Source: S5-327 sp965116015 (GTDB lineage: Bacteria; Chloroflexota; Dehalococcoidia; Lucifugimonadales; Australimonadaceae). From it: 64,000 nucleotides of DNA. The stretch lies in the NCBI GenBank assembly GCA_965116015.1, contig OZ220477.1:2324060-2388059 (forward strand). The letters run 5' to 3'. Below, piece by piece: positions 16,398-23,852 of the stretch (positions are counted from its first letter, which is position 1; each line of letters opens with the position of its first letter). A program made the translations under genes and the position numbers. A model generated the notes under the pieces. That model was not told where the DNA came from and ran no database searches. It was given only the letters and a program-made list of their open reading frames with translations.

Positions 16398-16791
16398 CGC
16401 CGCCTGCTTGCGCCACAGCGGGGGGCGTCTTGGGCTGCTTGGGGAGGCGACCAATCCGGATGGCGAGCCGCTCGATGGCGTCCCGCAGATCGGAATAGAG
16501 CGCGGATTCGGCGCCGGAGCGGGCGATGATGAGCAGATCCCACCCCTCGCCCTCGGGCCATGGAAGGCGCCGGACGGCCTCCTTCATACGCCGCCGGACA
16601 AGATTGCGAACGACGGCAAGCTTGGAGACGCGCTTGGAGACGACGAACCCGAAACGCGAGTAAGGGAGCCGGTTGGGGGCGGCGCGCAAAGCCGCCAAGG
16701 GATGAGCGCGCGCCGCGCCGCGCTTGCGCAAGGTCTTGAAGTCGCGGAACCGACGGAGCCGCTGGTCTCGCCGGATGGTCTGAGCTGCCAT
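16390..16791 (-). CDS. rnpA: Ribonuclease P protein component
   Basis: The product is 133 aa from the ATG at 16791 (MAAQTIRRDQRLRRFRDF). The diagnostic RNA-binding motif RNLVRRRMKEAVRRL follows FGFVVSKRVSKLAVV, as in all RnpA proteins. It binds the catalytic RNase P RNA for 5' processing of tRNA precursors. The frame is open upstream to 17022 through rpmH, but that part is a shadow. It begins 26 bases after rpmH and overlaps yidD. Confidence 0.93.
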   Translation of the reverse strand: MAAQTIRRDQRLRRFRDFKTLRKRGAARAHPLAALRAAPNRLPYSRFGFVVSKRVSKLAVVRNLVRRRMKEAVRRLPWPEGEGWDLLIIARSGAESALYSDLRDAIERLAIRIGRLPKQPKTPPAVAQAGGDA

Positions 16792-16817
16792 AAGAGACGA
16801 CGCCTCTCGAAGGGCGT

Positions 16818-16955
16818 CTAGGCCGCAAGCCGCCGACGCCCCTTGAGGCGGCGGGCGCTCAGAACTCTGCGGCCGCCCGGAGTGTGCATACGGGCCATAA
16901 ACCCATGCCGCCGCTGACGGCGCCGCTTCTTGGGTTGCCAGGTGCGCTTGGGCAC
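16818..16955 (-). CDS. rpmH: 50S ribosomal protein L34
   Basis: A 45-aa basic protein too short for routine ORF calls. It starts MPKRTWQPKKRRR (GTG start at 16955), continues through HGFMARMHTPGGRRVL and ends RRLKGRRRLAA. This is the complete L34 signature. It heads the operon with rnpA, yidD, yidC and jag on the minus strand and has a near-consensus promoter at 16993-17022. dnaA, often found on the other side of rpmH, is absent; rtcB is there instead. Confidence 0.97.
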   Translation of the reverse strand: MPKRTWQPKKRRRQRRHGFMARMHTPGGRRVLSARRLKGRRRLAA

Positions 16956-16992
16956 TGCGAGAGTCTCCGAACGAGGGCTTAGTAATGGGGTC

Positions 16993-17022
16993 AGTATACA
17001 GACGCCCCTCCTGGAGTGTCAA
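16993..17022 (-). promoter_or_regulatory. Sigma-70-type promoter of the rpmH operon
   Basis: On the minus strand a perfect TTGACA (17017-17022) is followed after 18 bases by TATACT (16993-16998). The expected start is about 30 bases upstream of the rpmH GTG. This is the clearest housekeeping promoter in the window and a useful reference for spacer length. Confidence 0.85.
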
Positions 17023-17126
17023 ACGGAGACGTTACCCTCTATCCGCCGCCCTGCGTTCTCCGAGCTAACCCGCCTAGCAGCAGCGCCGCCCAGCGCGTCC
17101 GTCGCCCTGCGCCCTCAGAGCTAACA

Positions 17127-17169
17127 GGGAGAGCGCGGGAGTCAGGGAGTCCTGGTTCCGCGCTCTCCC
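17127..17169 (-). terminator. Hairpin downstream of rtcB
   Basis: A perfect 12-bp stem (17127-17138 with 17158-17169, GGGAGAGCGCGG) with a 19-base loop lies 25 bases past the rtcB stop. There is no good U run, so termination efficiency is uncertain. Confidence 0.6.
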
Positions 17170-17193
17170 AAGGACAGACAGCTTGGCCGGCTG

Positions 17194-18387
17194 TCAGTTT
17201 CCCTTGATGCTGACGATCTGGCGAAGAGTGTGCACGGTCTCGACCAGGTCGCTCGACTGCTCCATCACCGTGTCGATGTCCTTGTACGCGCCTGGCAGCT
17301 CGTCGATGAAGCTGCTGGACCGCCGCACCTCGATTCCCTGCATATACCGGTCGAAGTCCTCCATCGTGAACCGCCTCTTCGCCTCGGCCCGCGAGAACCG
17401 GCGCCCCGCGCCGTGCGGAGCGGAGTCGAACGCCCCCGCGTTCCCCAAGCCCCGGACAACGTAGCTCGCGTCTCCCATCGACCCCGGAATGAGTCCCATC
17501 TGCCCCTCTTTGGCCTGGATCGCGCCCTTGCGCGACACCCACACATCCTTTCCGTAGTGGCGCTCCCGCTGCGTGAAATTGTGATGGCACTGGATGCGCT
17601 CCAGCTCGAGCTCCTCCTCGTGACCGCCCTCTCCGTACACCGTGTAGCTGAGTTCAGCCATAATCCTGTCCATCATCTCTTCGCGGTTCAGCAGCGCGAA
17701 ATCCTGCGCCCAGTGGAGGTCGCGGATGTACGCGTCGAACTCCTCCGTCCCTTCGCTCAAGTACGCCAGATCTCTGTCGGGGAGACTGATCGACAACTGC
17801 TCCATCGACTGCTGAGCCGTTTTGATATGACGCATAGCGATCCGGTTCCCGATGCCGCGAGAGCCGGAGTGCAGGAACGCCCAGATTGCTCCCGACTCAT
17901 CCGCCGTAAGCTCGATGAAATGGTTGCCCGAACCGAGCGACCCAAGCTGAAATCTCCAGTCGCGCTTCCCGGAGTTCTTCGCGTAGAACCCCAACCGGTC
18001 TCCCGCTTTCTCCTCCAGCGCTGCAACTCGCGGCTCCGCCGTGGGCGACACCTTCCCGTTGGAGCGCCCCGTGCTCAGCGGTATCCGCCGCTCGATTCCC
18101 TCCCGTACGCCGCTGAGACGCTCGGGAAAGTCGCTCCGTGAAAGCGGCGTACGCACGGCCACCATACCGCAGCCGATATCGACTCCCACCGCCGCTGGGA
18201 TAATTGCGCCATCGGTTGGGATGCACGACCCGACAGTGGCGCCCATTCCGAAGTGACAATCGGGCATTACCACCACGTGCTTGTGAATGAACGGCAACGA
18301 TGTGAGATTCGAGATCTGCTCCAGCGCCGCTGGCTCGATCTGCTCCGGCGGCAACCATGCGAAAGCGGCATCATTGATCTGGCGCAT
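17194..18387 (-). CDS. rtcB: RNA-splicing ligase RtcB (3'-phosphate/5'-OH)
   Basis: The product is 397 aa from the ATG at 18387, which has a GAGGAG ribosome-binding site; a longer frame to 18525 is not needed. Metal and GMP-site motifs are complete: VVVMPDCHFGMGATVGS, GVDIGCGMVAV, GSLGSGNHFIEL, HSGSRGIGN, HHNF, GAIQAKEGQMGLIPGSMG and PHGAGRRFSR with the guanylylated His. It joins 2',3'-cyclic-phosphate RNA ends with 5'-OH ends. No rtcA or RtcR regulator is adjacent. A possible small RNA or leader ending in a hairpin lies immediately upstream. Confidence 0.94.
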   Translation of the reverse strand: MRQINDAAFAWLPPEQIEPAALEQISNLTSLPFIHKHVVVMPDCHFGMGATVGSCIPTDGAIIPAAVGVDIGCGMVAVRTPLSRSDFPERLSGVREGIERRIPLSTGRSNGKVSPTAEPRVAALEEKAGDRLGFYAKNSGKRDWRFQLGSLGSGNHFIELTADESGAIWAFLHSGSRGIGNRIAMRHIKTAQQSMEQLSISLPDRDLAYLSEGTEEFDAYIRDLHWAQDFALLNREEMMDRIMAELSYTVYGEGGHEEELELERIQCHHNFTQRERHYGKDVWVSRKGAIQAKEGQMGLIPGSMGDASYVVRGLGNAGAFDSAPHGAGRRFSRAEAKRRFTMEDFDRYMQGIEVRRSSSFIDELPGAYKDIDTVMEQSSDLVETVHTLRQIVSIKGN

Positions 18388-18440
18388 CCTTAACTCCTCT
18401 AGACAGCGCCTTGCCGGCGCCAAAATTATCGGATAAACAA

Positions 18441-18653
18441 AGAACCCCTGGCGCAAGTCCAGGGATTCTCCACAGGCGGCGATATGCCTGAGCGGCTCAA
18501 TCCCTGGCGAAGCCTCCGCGCGCAAAGGCGCACAGCGTCGCGGCTTGCGCCGGAATCCAATTACCCCTGCGTATGCGTATCGCCATTTGCATTGCGCTCA
18601 CTTGAGGCAAACCGCGCCTCTTCTCCAATCGAGAGCGTATCTCCATTCCATTT
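18441..18653 (-). ncRNA. Candidate small RNA or structured leader upstream of rtcB
   Basis: The 514-base gap 18388-18901 has no clear protein gene. On the minus strand a promoter at 18660-18688 should start a transcript near 18653. An 11-bp hairpin with one C-A mismatch (18441-18451 with 18459-18469) is followed by the T-rich sequence TTTGTTTATCC, like an intrinsic terminator. The transcript would be about 210-220 bases and end before the rtcB ribosome-binding site. A 49-codon ORF (18497-18646) also fits inside, so this may be a short gene, a leader attenuator or a small RNA. No known riboswitch consensus was recognised. Confidence 0.4.
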
Positions 18654-18659
18654 CCATCC

Positions 18660-18688
18660 ACACTACCACAAAATCGCTGATATGTCAA
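18660..18688 (-). promoter_or_regulatory. Promoter of the rtcB-upstream transcript
   Basis: On the minus strand a perfect TTGACA (18683-18688) is followed after 17 bases by TAGTGT (18660-18665). The stretch is distinctly AT-rich compared with its surroundings. Confidence 0.55.
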
Positions 18689-18901
18689 TACTTCCTAGTC
18701 GTTTTCTGCGCCAACAGCGTCGCTCCCACACAGACCGGAATCGTTGCCCCAGCGGAATATCCCGATGCGGAAGCGTCGCCTTGCCCAAACTGCAAAGCGA
18801 TCCCGCTCCGCTTATACTGCCTCCGCCCCGTTCGCGACGAAGCCGCGCCGACGCGGGCGCGCGGCGGGTGCGCAGGAGGAGCGGGCGCGGGAGGAGAGAG
18901 A

Positions 18902-19633
18902 TTGGAGCGCGCGAAACGGCAACGCGCCGATCAGCTGCTCGTGAACCGCGGATTGGCGCCCTCCCGCGAGGCGGCGCGCGCCCTCATCCTCGCCGGCGAA
19001 GCGCTGCTGCCCAACGGACGCGTCGAGAAACCAGGGCAGCTCCTGCCCCCGAACGCCGCCATCCGGCTGGCGGAACGCCGACGCTTCGTCGGACGCGGAG
19101 GAGACAAGCTCGCCGGCGCGCTGGACGACTTCCATCTGGACGTTCGGGGGCTTGCGGCCCTCGATGTGGGAGCGTCGACAGGCGGGTTTACCGACTGCCT
19201 GCTGCAGGCGGGAGCGCGCCGCGTGTACGCGATCGATGTGGGGAGAGGCCAGCTTGCGGAGCGGCTGCGCAGGGATGAGCGCGTGTGGTTTCGGGAGGGT
19301 TTGAACGCGCGCTATCCGTTCGAGCTGCCGGAGCCTGTCGGCATCGTTGTTGCGGATGTGTCGTTCATCTCGCTGCGGCTCGTTCTCCCCCAGGCCTTGC
19401 GCTGCCTCGCGTCCCAGGGGCTGGCGCTCGCGCTGGTAAAACCCCAATTCGAAGCGGGCAGGGGAGCGGTGGACGCGCGAGGCGTCGTGCGGGCGCCGGA
19501 GACGCGCGCGCGAGCAGTCGGCGGGTTCTGCGTCTGGGCGGTCGGACAGGGGCTCCGCGTGCTGGGAGTGCGCGCATCGCGCCTTGCCGGCGATGCGGGA
19601 AACCGCGAGTTCTTCGTCGCCCTCCGCGCCTGA
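18902..19633 (+). CDS. tlyA: TlyA-family S4/FtsJ RNA methyltransferase
   Basis: The product is 243 aa from a TTG at 18902 preceded by a strong GGAGGAG site; the upstream in-frame extension to 18545 lacks similarity. An N-terminal S4 RNA-binding domain (RADQLLVNRGLAPSREAARALILAGE) is followed by a Rossmann methyltransferase with DVGASTGGFTDCLLQAGA and VADVSFISLRLVLP, then LVKPQFE. Characterised TlyA enzymes 2'-O-methylate rRNA. A TATACT -10-like box at 18813-18818 may be the promoter, but no good -35 is seen. Confidence 0.88.
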   Translation: MERAKRQRADQLLVNRGLAPSREAARALILAGEALLPNGRVEKPGQLLPPNAAIRLAERRRFVGRGGDKLAGALDDFHLDVRGLAALDVGASTGGFTDCLLQAGARRVYAIDVGRGQLAERLRRDERVWFREGLNARYPFELPEPVGIVVADVSFISLRLVLPQALRCLASQGLALALVKPQFEAGRGAVDARGVVRAPETRARAVGGFCVWAVGQGLRVLGVRASRLAGDAGNREFFVALRA

Positions 19634-19703
19634 GCGCTGCCCGCGCCAGGGGCTAACTGAGCGTTGACGCTGGGGCATCCCGCTGGCCTGCCCGCGCCGC
19701 TGG

Positions 19704-20189
19704 CTACTGCTGCAGATTCGCAAGGAACCAGCGCGCCTTCTCGCGGGGAATGGCGCATCGCTCAGCGATGGCGACTTCTCCCGCGTTGGCGGCGGCCGCG
19801 GGAGAAACAAGCAGGCCGGCGGCGAACTCCTCGGCTTGCCGCTCGTCCTTGCGGATGTTGGCTCCTTGCCACACGGCGAGGTAGAGGCTTGCGCCGACGT
19901 GCAGGACGTGATGCCCAATGGCGTGAGCGACCACCCATCGCCGCCAGCGGGAAGGAAGTGCCTCCTCGACGCCGATGGCTCCGTCGAAGATGAACTCGCG
20001 AACGCGGCTGTCGAAGCGCCACGGGATAACCTCGAGCCCAAGCTTGGCGAGCAGCGGCCCCAGGTCGGCGTCGTAGTCGACGCCCTCGCGCTGGGCGAGC
20101 GCTCTTCCGAGCTGGAAGGCGCGCAACGTCAGGACTCGGAGCGGCGCTTGCCGCGGACGTAACGCGCGAAATCGCGGACCTGCTCCCAC
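19704..20189 (-). CDS. ImmA/IrrE-type metallopeptidase homologue with altered active site
   Basis: The product is up to 161 aa. The family motif HExxH reads HAIGHHVLH, so both His ligands are present but the catalytic Glu is replaced by Ala (codon GCC). The third-ligand helix (DERQAEEFAAGLLVS) is intact. ImmA/IrrE proteases normally cleave a partner XRE repressor. This copy may bind its partner without cutting it. The gene overlaps the XRE gene by 61 bases if it starts at 20189; a TTG just after the XRE stop is an alternative start. Confidence 0.75.
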   Translation of the reverse strand: MGAGPRFRALRPRQAPLRVLTLRAFQLGRALAQREGVDYDADLGPLLAKLGLEVIPWRFDSRVREFIFDGAIGVEEALPSRWRRWVVAHAIGHHVLHVGASLYLAVWQGANIRKDERQAEEFAAGLLVSPAAAANAGEVAIAERCAIPREKARWFLANLQQ

Positions 20190-20491
20190 TCCTCCGCGCT
20201 GAGATCGCCTATCTCGTAGAGGCGCGCGAGGTCGGTTTCGCGGATAGGGCTCTCGTATTCCTCCTCGGTGATGTAGCCGGCGACGACCAGCAGCTGCCCG
20301 ACGGGGACGCCCATCGCGGCGGCAAGCTTACGCAATGTAAGCGGCCGCGGCACGTTCCCGTGATTGAAGAGCCCGCTGAGGATGGCGTGAGGAACGCCCG
20401 CCCTCCTGGCGAGGGCTAGAGGCGCCATCGACTTCTCATCCAGCCAGCGCTTGAGGAATCCCGCGAGCCCGTTTCCAGCGTCGGTTGCCAT
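20129..20491 (-). CDS. XRE-family helix-turn-helix regulator
   Basis: The product is 120 aa from the ATG at 20491. The HTH spans about residues 10-65: LARRAGVPHAILSGLFNHGNVPRPLTLRKLAAAMGVPVGQLL. The C-terminal part (EEEYESPIRETDLARLYEIG) is helical and acidic. Paired with the overlapping ImmA-like gene, it forms the regulator/antirepressor pair typical of phages and integrative elements. It marks the left end of the virus-derived segment. A palindrome about 100 bases upstream is a likely operator. Confidence 0.82.
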   Translation of the reverse strand: MATDAGNGLAGFLKRWLDEKSMAPLALARRAGVPHAILSGLFNHGNVPRPLTLRKLAAAMGVPVGQLLVVAGYITEEEYESPIRETDLARLYEIGDLSAEEWEQVRDFARYVRGKRRSES

Positions 20492-20588
20492 ATGCGCATC
20501 CTTCCACGCCGCCGCCGCTCCCGCAATGGGGAAATGTCGCGCGCCGGCTGACATCCGCCCGTTGCGCCCCGGAGCGCTGGAGCGGGAT

Positions 20589-20608
20589 AGTGTTATGTAT
20601 ATGACACT
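20589..20608. promoter_or_regulatory. Palindromic candidate operator of the XRE gene
   Basis: AGTGT and ACACT arms flank the near-symmetric centre TATGTATATG. The site lies in an AT-rich island between divergently oriented genes (XRE on minus, head module on plus). On the minus strand it falls between a TTGTAA and a TATCCC that could be the XRE promoter. Confidence 0.45.
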
Positions 20609-20760
20609 TACAATACTAAAACATGTCGATTCATCCGCCAAGAGGGAGCTCTACTCCATCCCGTGCGACGGCTCCTGAACGATAGGCGGCAACAGCCAAG
20701 CAAGAAGCGAGAGCTCGGGAAACAAGCGAACAGGACAAGCGAACAGGAAAGGAGCCCCCA

Positions 20761-20913
20761 ATGCCCCCAGTCGTGCGCGAGAACGTGCGGTGTCCGCGAT
20801 GCGCAGCGCGAGGAATGCGCGAGCTGAACAGGCTTGCCGAAGAAGGACACGCAGTGCTGATGTGCCCGTTCTGCAAGCACACCTGGTGCGAGGAGGGGCG
20901 TCTGCGAGCGTAG
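20761..20913 (+). CDS. Small zinc-ribbon protein
   Basis: A 50-aa protein, too short for most ORF filters, starting ATG with AAAGGAG upstream. Two Cys pairs (CPRC near residue 11 and CPFC near residue 37) make a classic zinc ribbon, with a charged helix between. It is the first plus-strand gene of the head module, 63 bases before terL. It could be a small DNA-binding protein, perhaps replacing the small terminase subunit, but that is only positional. Confidence 0.6.
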   Translation: MPPVVRENVRCPRCAARGMRELNRLAEEGHAVLMCPFCKHTWCEEGRLRA

Positions 20914-20976
20914 AAGCTCCGGCGGGCGGCGTCGTCAAGCGCGGGAGAGCGAGGTCGGGCAGGCGGGCGGCGACGG

Positions 20977-22320
20977 TTGGCGCGGGAGTTGGCGTTGGAG
21001 CGGTACGCGGATGATCCAACAGGATTCGTGGCGGACGTGCTTGCGGAAGGCGGAATGCCGTATTCAAAACAGACGGAGACGCTCGAGCAGATGAAAGCGC
21101 ATCGTCGGGTATCGGTCGTCGGCTGCAACGGGTCGGGAAAGGACTGGGCGGCCGCCCGCATCGTGCTGTGGTGGATCGAGACGCGCGCGCAATCGAAGGC
21201 GATCGTAACGGGCCCGACGCAGCGGCAGGTGGAGGAAGTAGTGTGGCGCGAGATGCGGATCGCCTACGCCCTCGCAGGACGCCAGCTGAGCGGCAAGATG
21301 CACGCATCCCGGTACATCGTCAACGACCAGCGGTTCGCCCTGGGTTTCGCCACAGACCACCCCTACAACCTGCAGGGCTTTCACTCGCCGGAACTGCTCG
21401 TCGTCGTCACCGAGGCGCACGCAGTCGCTCAGGGACACCTGGACGCCCTGAAGCGCCTGAACCCCAAACGGCTGCTGCTCACAGGCAACCCCCTCTCGCT
21501 GTCAGGGGAGTTCTACGACTCGCATCACTCCAAGAGCGCGCTGTACGCCCGCGTGGCGATATCCGCCTTCGACACCCCCAATCTGCTGGAAGGACGCCCC
21601 GATGCAGTCCCCGGAATGATGACTCCCGAAGACGTCGAAGAGCGCCTGCGGGACTGGGGCGAGGACGATTCCCGCTACGTGATGGGGGTGCTCGGCCAGT
21701 TCCCCGAATCACTCGACGACTCCCTTGTGTCCCGCACAGCAGTGGACGAGGCAGTGGAGCGCTGGAGCGCTCCGGTAGAAGACCCCGAGAGCGCCCTGCG
21801 GACCCTCGGAGTGGACGTTGCGCGGTTCGGCAACGACAAGACCGTGCTCTGCCTGCGTCAAGGCGCGAGAGTCGAGAGCTTTACGGTGTTCCAGGGCATC
21901 GACACGATGCGCGCCGCCGGAGCGGTCAACGAAGTAGTGAGATCGCGCGAGGTGGATGCAGTCTTCGTCGACGAGGCCGGCGTTGGCGGAGGCGTAGTGG
22001 ACCGCCTGAAAGAGCTTGGCGCGCCCGTGATCGGCGTGCAGGTCGGCGGACGCGCGCGCCTGAGGGATCGCTTCGAAGACCTGCGCGCGGAGATCTTCTG
22101 GGAGCTGCGCCGCCGGATAACGGAGCGCGACATCGCGCTGCCGGACGATCCGGAGCTCGTCGGCCAGCTGCTGTCGCTGCGGTACCAAACGTCGAGCGGC
22201 GGGCGTATACGGCTGATGAGCAAGAACGTCTTGCGCCGCTCCGGCCTGCCCTCGCCGGACAAAGCGGACGCGCTGGCGCTCGCGTTTATGCGGGCGCCCT
22301 CAATGGAGGTGTGGATTTGA
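20977..22320 (+). CDS. Phage terminase large subunit
   Basis: The product is 447 aa with a TTG start. The ATPase domain carries the Walker A-like VVGCNGSGKDWAAARIV near residue 50 and LLVVVTEAHAV as a Walker B-like strand. The RNase H-like nuclease domain shows GVDVARFGNDKTVL, VFVDEAGVGGGVVDRL and PDKADALALAF, giving the acidic metal-binding set. It packages DNA into HK97-type procapsids. No small subunit is recognised next to it apart from the zinc-ribbon ORF. The next gene overlaps its stop. Confidence 0.88.
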   Translation: MARELALERYADDPTGFVADVLAEGGMPYSKQTETLEQMKAHRRVSVVGCNGSGKDWAAARIVLWWIETRAQSKAIVTGPTQRQVEEVVWREMRIAYALAGRQLSGKMHASRYIVNDQRFALGFATDHPYNLQGFHSPELLVVVTEAHAVAQGHLDALKRLNPKRLLLTGNPLSLSGEFYDSHHSKSALYARVAISAFDTPNLLEGRPDAVPGMMTPEDVEERLRDWGEDDSRYVMGVLGQFPESLDDSLVSRTAVDEAVERWSAPVEDPESALRTLGVDVARFGNDKTVLCLRQGARVESFTVFQGIDTMRAAGAVNEVVRSREVDAVFVDEAGVGGGVVDRLKELGAPVIGVQVGGRARLRDRFEDLRAEIFWELRRRITERDIALPDDPELVGQLLSLRYQTSSGGRIRLMSKNVLRRSGLPSPDKADALALAFMRAPSMEVWI

Positions 22321-22505
22321 TTCGACGCAAAGGAGCGCTGAAAGCAGGAACGGAGCTGGCGGCAATGTTCGTCGCGTTGGGAGCGGCTCCGCTGACGCCG
22401 CTACTGCTCGCAAGCTACTTGGGATTGCCATGGGAAGCGTTCGCGCTGGGGGCGGCGTGGGCTGCGAGCTGGTGGGCATGGCTCGCGGCGCGCCTGCTCC
22501 GGTAG
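22317..22505 (+). CDS. Small two-helix membrane protein of the head module
   Basis: A 62-aa product. The TTG start overlaps the terL stop and has GGAGG 6 bases upstream. Two hydrophobic segments (LAAMFVALGAAPLTPLLLA and AFALGAAWAASWWAWLA) are joined by a short loop. The position between terL and portal is conserved for small membrane or holin-like proteins in some phages, but there is no sequence signature. Confidence 0.5.
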   Translation: MIRRKGALKAGTELAAMFVALGAAPLTPLLLASYLGLPWEAFALGAAWAASWWAWLAARLLR

Positions 22506-22614
22506 CGCGAAGCGCCGCGCGAGAGAACAGCGAGGCGGGCGCAGTCCTTACCCCAATGAACCGAAACAGTGAGCGAAGCGCGGGAGATTCATCGCGCAGC
22601 TAAGGAGGTTGCAT

Positions 22615-23793
22615 ATGCTCGGAGCGTTGCGGGAACTGTTGGGCGGGAGCGCAAGAGCGCAGACGCGGGCCGGCAGGACGGCGCCGCCCGCCCTCCGGCG
22701 GATGACGGCGGACTCAGGAGTAGGTCCGGAGTGGCAGTCTGCGGCCTACGGGGAGTACTACGCGCGCAGCGTGGACGTGTACGCCGCGGTGAAGCTGCGC
22801 GCGGAGGCAGTGTCGCGCCCGCCTCTCCAGGTTCGCCGCACAGACGCCGCCGGCGTCTCGCGCTGGGTCGGCCCAGAGCATCCGGCGCAGCGCCTGCTCG
22901 ATCACGTGAACGGCTGGTGGAGCCGGAGCGATCTCCTCATCGCGACGGAAACCCACCTCTGCCTGTGGGGCGCCGCGTTCTGGCGCGTCGCGCGCTCCGA
23001 AGCCGCCTCCGAGACGCCGGACGAACTCTGGCCGCTGAGGCCAGACCGCGTCCGCGTCATCCGCGACCCCTCGCGCTACGTCGCCGGCTTCGTCTACGAA
23101 GAGAACGGCCGCGAGACGCCCCTCCTGCCTGAGGAAGTCGTCTGGTTCCGCTACTTCAACCCACTCGAAGAGTTCGCAGGCTTCGCCCCGCTCGCCGCCG
23201 CCCGCCTCACCGCCGATATGGGACTAGACGCCCTCCGCTTCAACCGCGAATTCTTCCGCAACGGAGCGCAGCCCCAAGACCTCGTCTTCCAGGCGCGCGG
23301 CCCCGTAACCGACGACCAGGTGGCGGACTTCTACTCACGGATGGAGGCGCGCCACGTCGGCCCCTCGCGGGCGCAACGCCCCATCGTGACCGGCGACGGA
23401 TGGGATGTGCAGCGCCTGGGACTGAACCAGCGCGATATGGAGTGGCTCTCCGGCCTCCGCTGGGCGCTTGAGGGCGTCGCGCGCGCATACGGCGTCCCGC
23501 TCCCTCTCCTCGAAGACTTCTCCCACGCCACCCTCAACAACGTCCGCGAAGCGCGCCGAATGTTCTGGGAGAAAACGATCGTCCCGGAACTCACCTTCCT
23601 TGCCGGAGCCATCACCGAAGGACTCATCCCCCGTCTTGGCCCCCGCGCCCAGGGGCTCTCCGTCGGCTTCGACCTAGCCTCCATCGAAGCGCTCTCCGAA
23701 ACCGAGACTGAGCGCACCCGTCGCCAGGTGGAGCTAGTGCGAGCCGGCATCATCACCATCGAAGAGGCCCGCGCCGAGCGCGGCCTGCGTTAG
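22615..23793 (+). CDS. HK97-family phage portal protein
   Basis: The product is 392 aa from the ATG at 22615 with GGAGG upstream. Portal features are SVDVYAAVKLRAEAVSRPPLQV near the N-terminus, EEVVWFRYFNPLEEFAGFAPLAAA in the clip/wing region, and the stem helix block GVPLPLLEDFSHATLNNVREARRMFWEKTI. The portal forms the dodecameric DNA channel at one capsid vertex. The length is near normal and the frame intact, so this module has not simply decayed. Confidence 0.88.
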   Translation: MLGALRELLGGSARAQTRAGRTAPPALRRMTADSGVGPEWQSAAYGEYYARSVDVYAAVKLRAEAVSRPPLQVRRTDAAGVSRWVGPEHPAQRLLDHVNGWWSRSDLLIATETHLCLWGAAFWRVARSEAASETPDELWPLRPDRVRVIRDPSRYVAGFVYEENGRETPLLPEEVVWFRYFNPLEEFAGFAPLAAARLTADMGLDALRFNREFFRNGAQPQDLVFQARGPVTDDQVADFYSRMEARHVGPSRAQRPIVTGDGWDVQRLGLNQRDMEWLSGLRWALEGVARAYGVPLPLLEDFSHATLNNVREARRMFWEKTIVPELTFLAGAITEGLIPRLGPRAQGLSVGFDLASIEALSETETERTRRQVELVRAGIITIEEARAERGLR

Positions 23794-23852
23794 CTTCTGG
23801 CGGCGCGGCGCTATCCTGCTGCCGAAGCGTCATCCCGCTAGAGAGGACAACG

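Noticed and set aside
16956..17193. Replication origin next to rpmH
   Set aside because: dnaA is not adjacent and no cluster of DnaA boxes is visible; the region contains only the rpmH promoter and the rtcB hairpin.
18441..18653. Known riboswitch (cobalamin, glycine, c-di-GMP, TPP or SAM) upstream of rtcB
   Set aside because: I compared the conserved core sequences from memory and none fit; it is left as an unclassified candidate.
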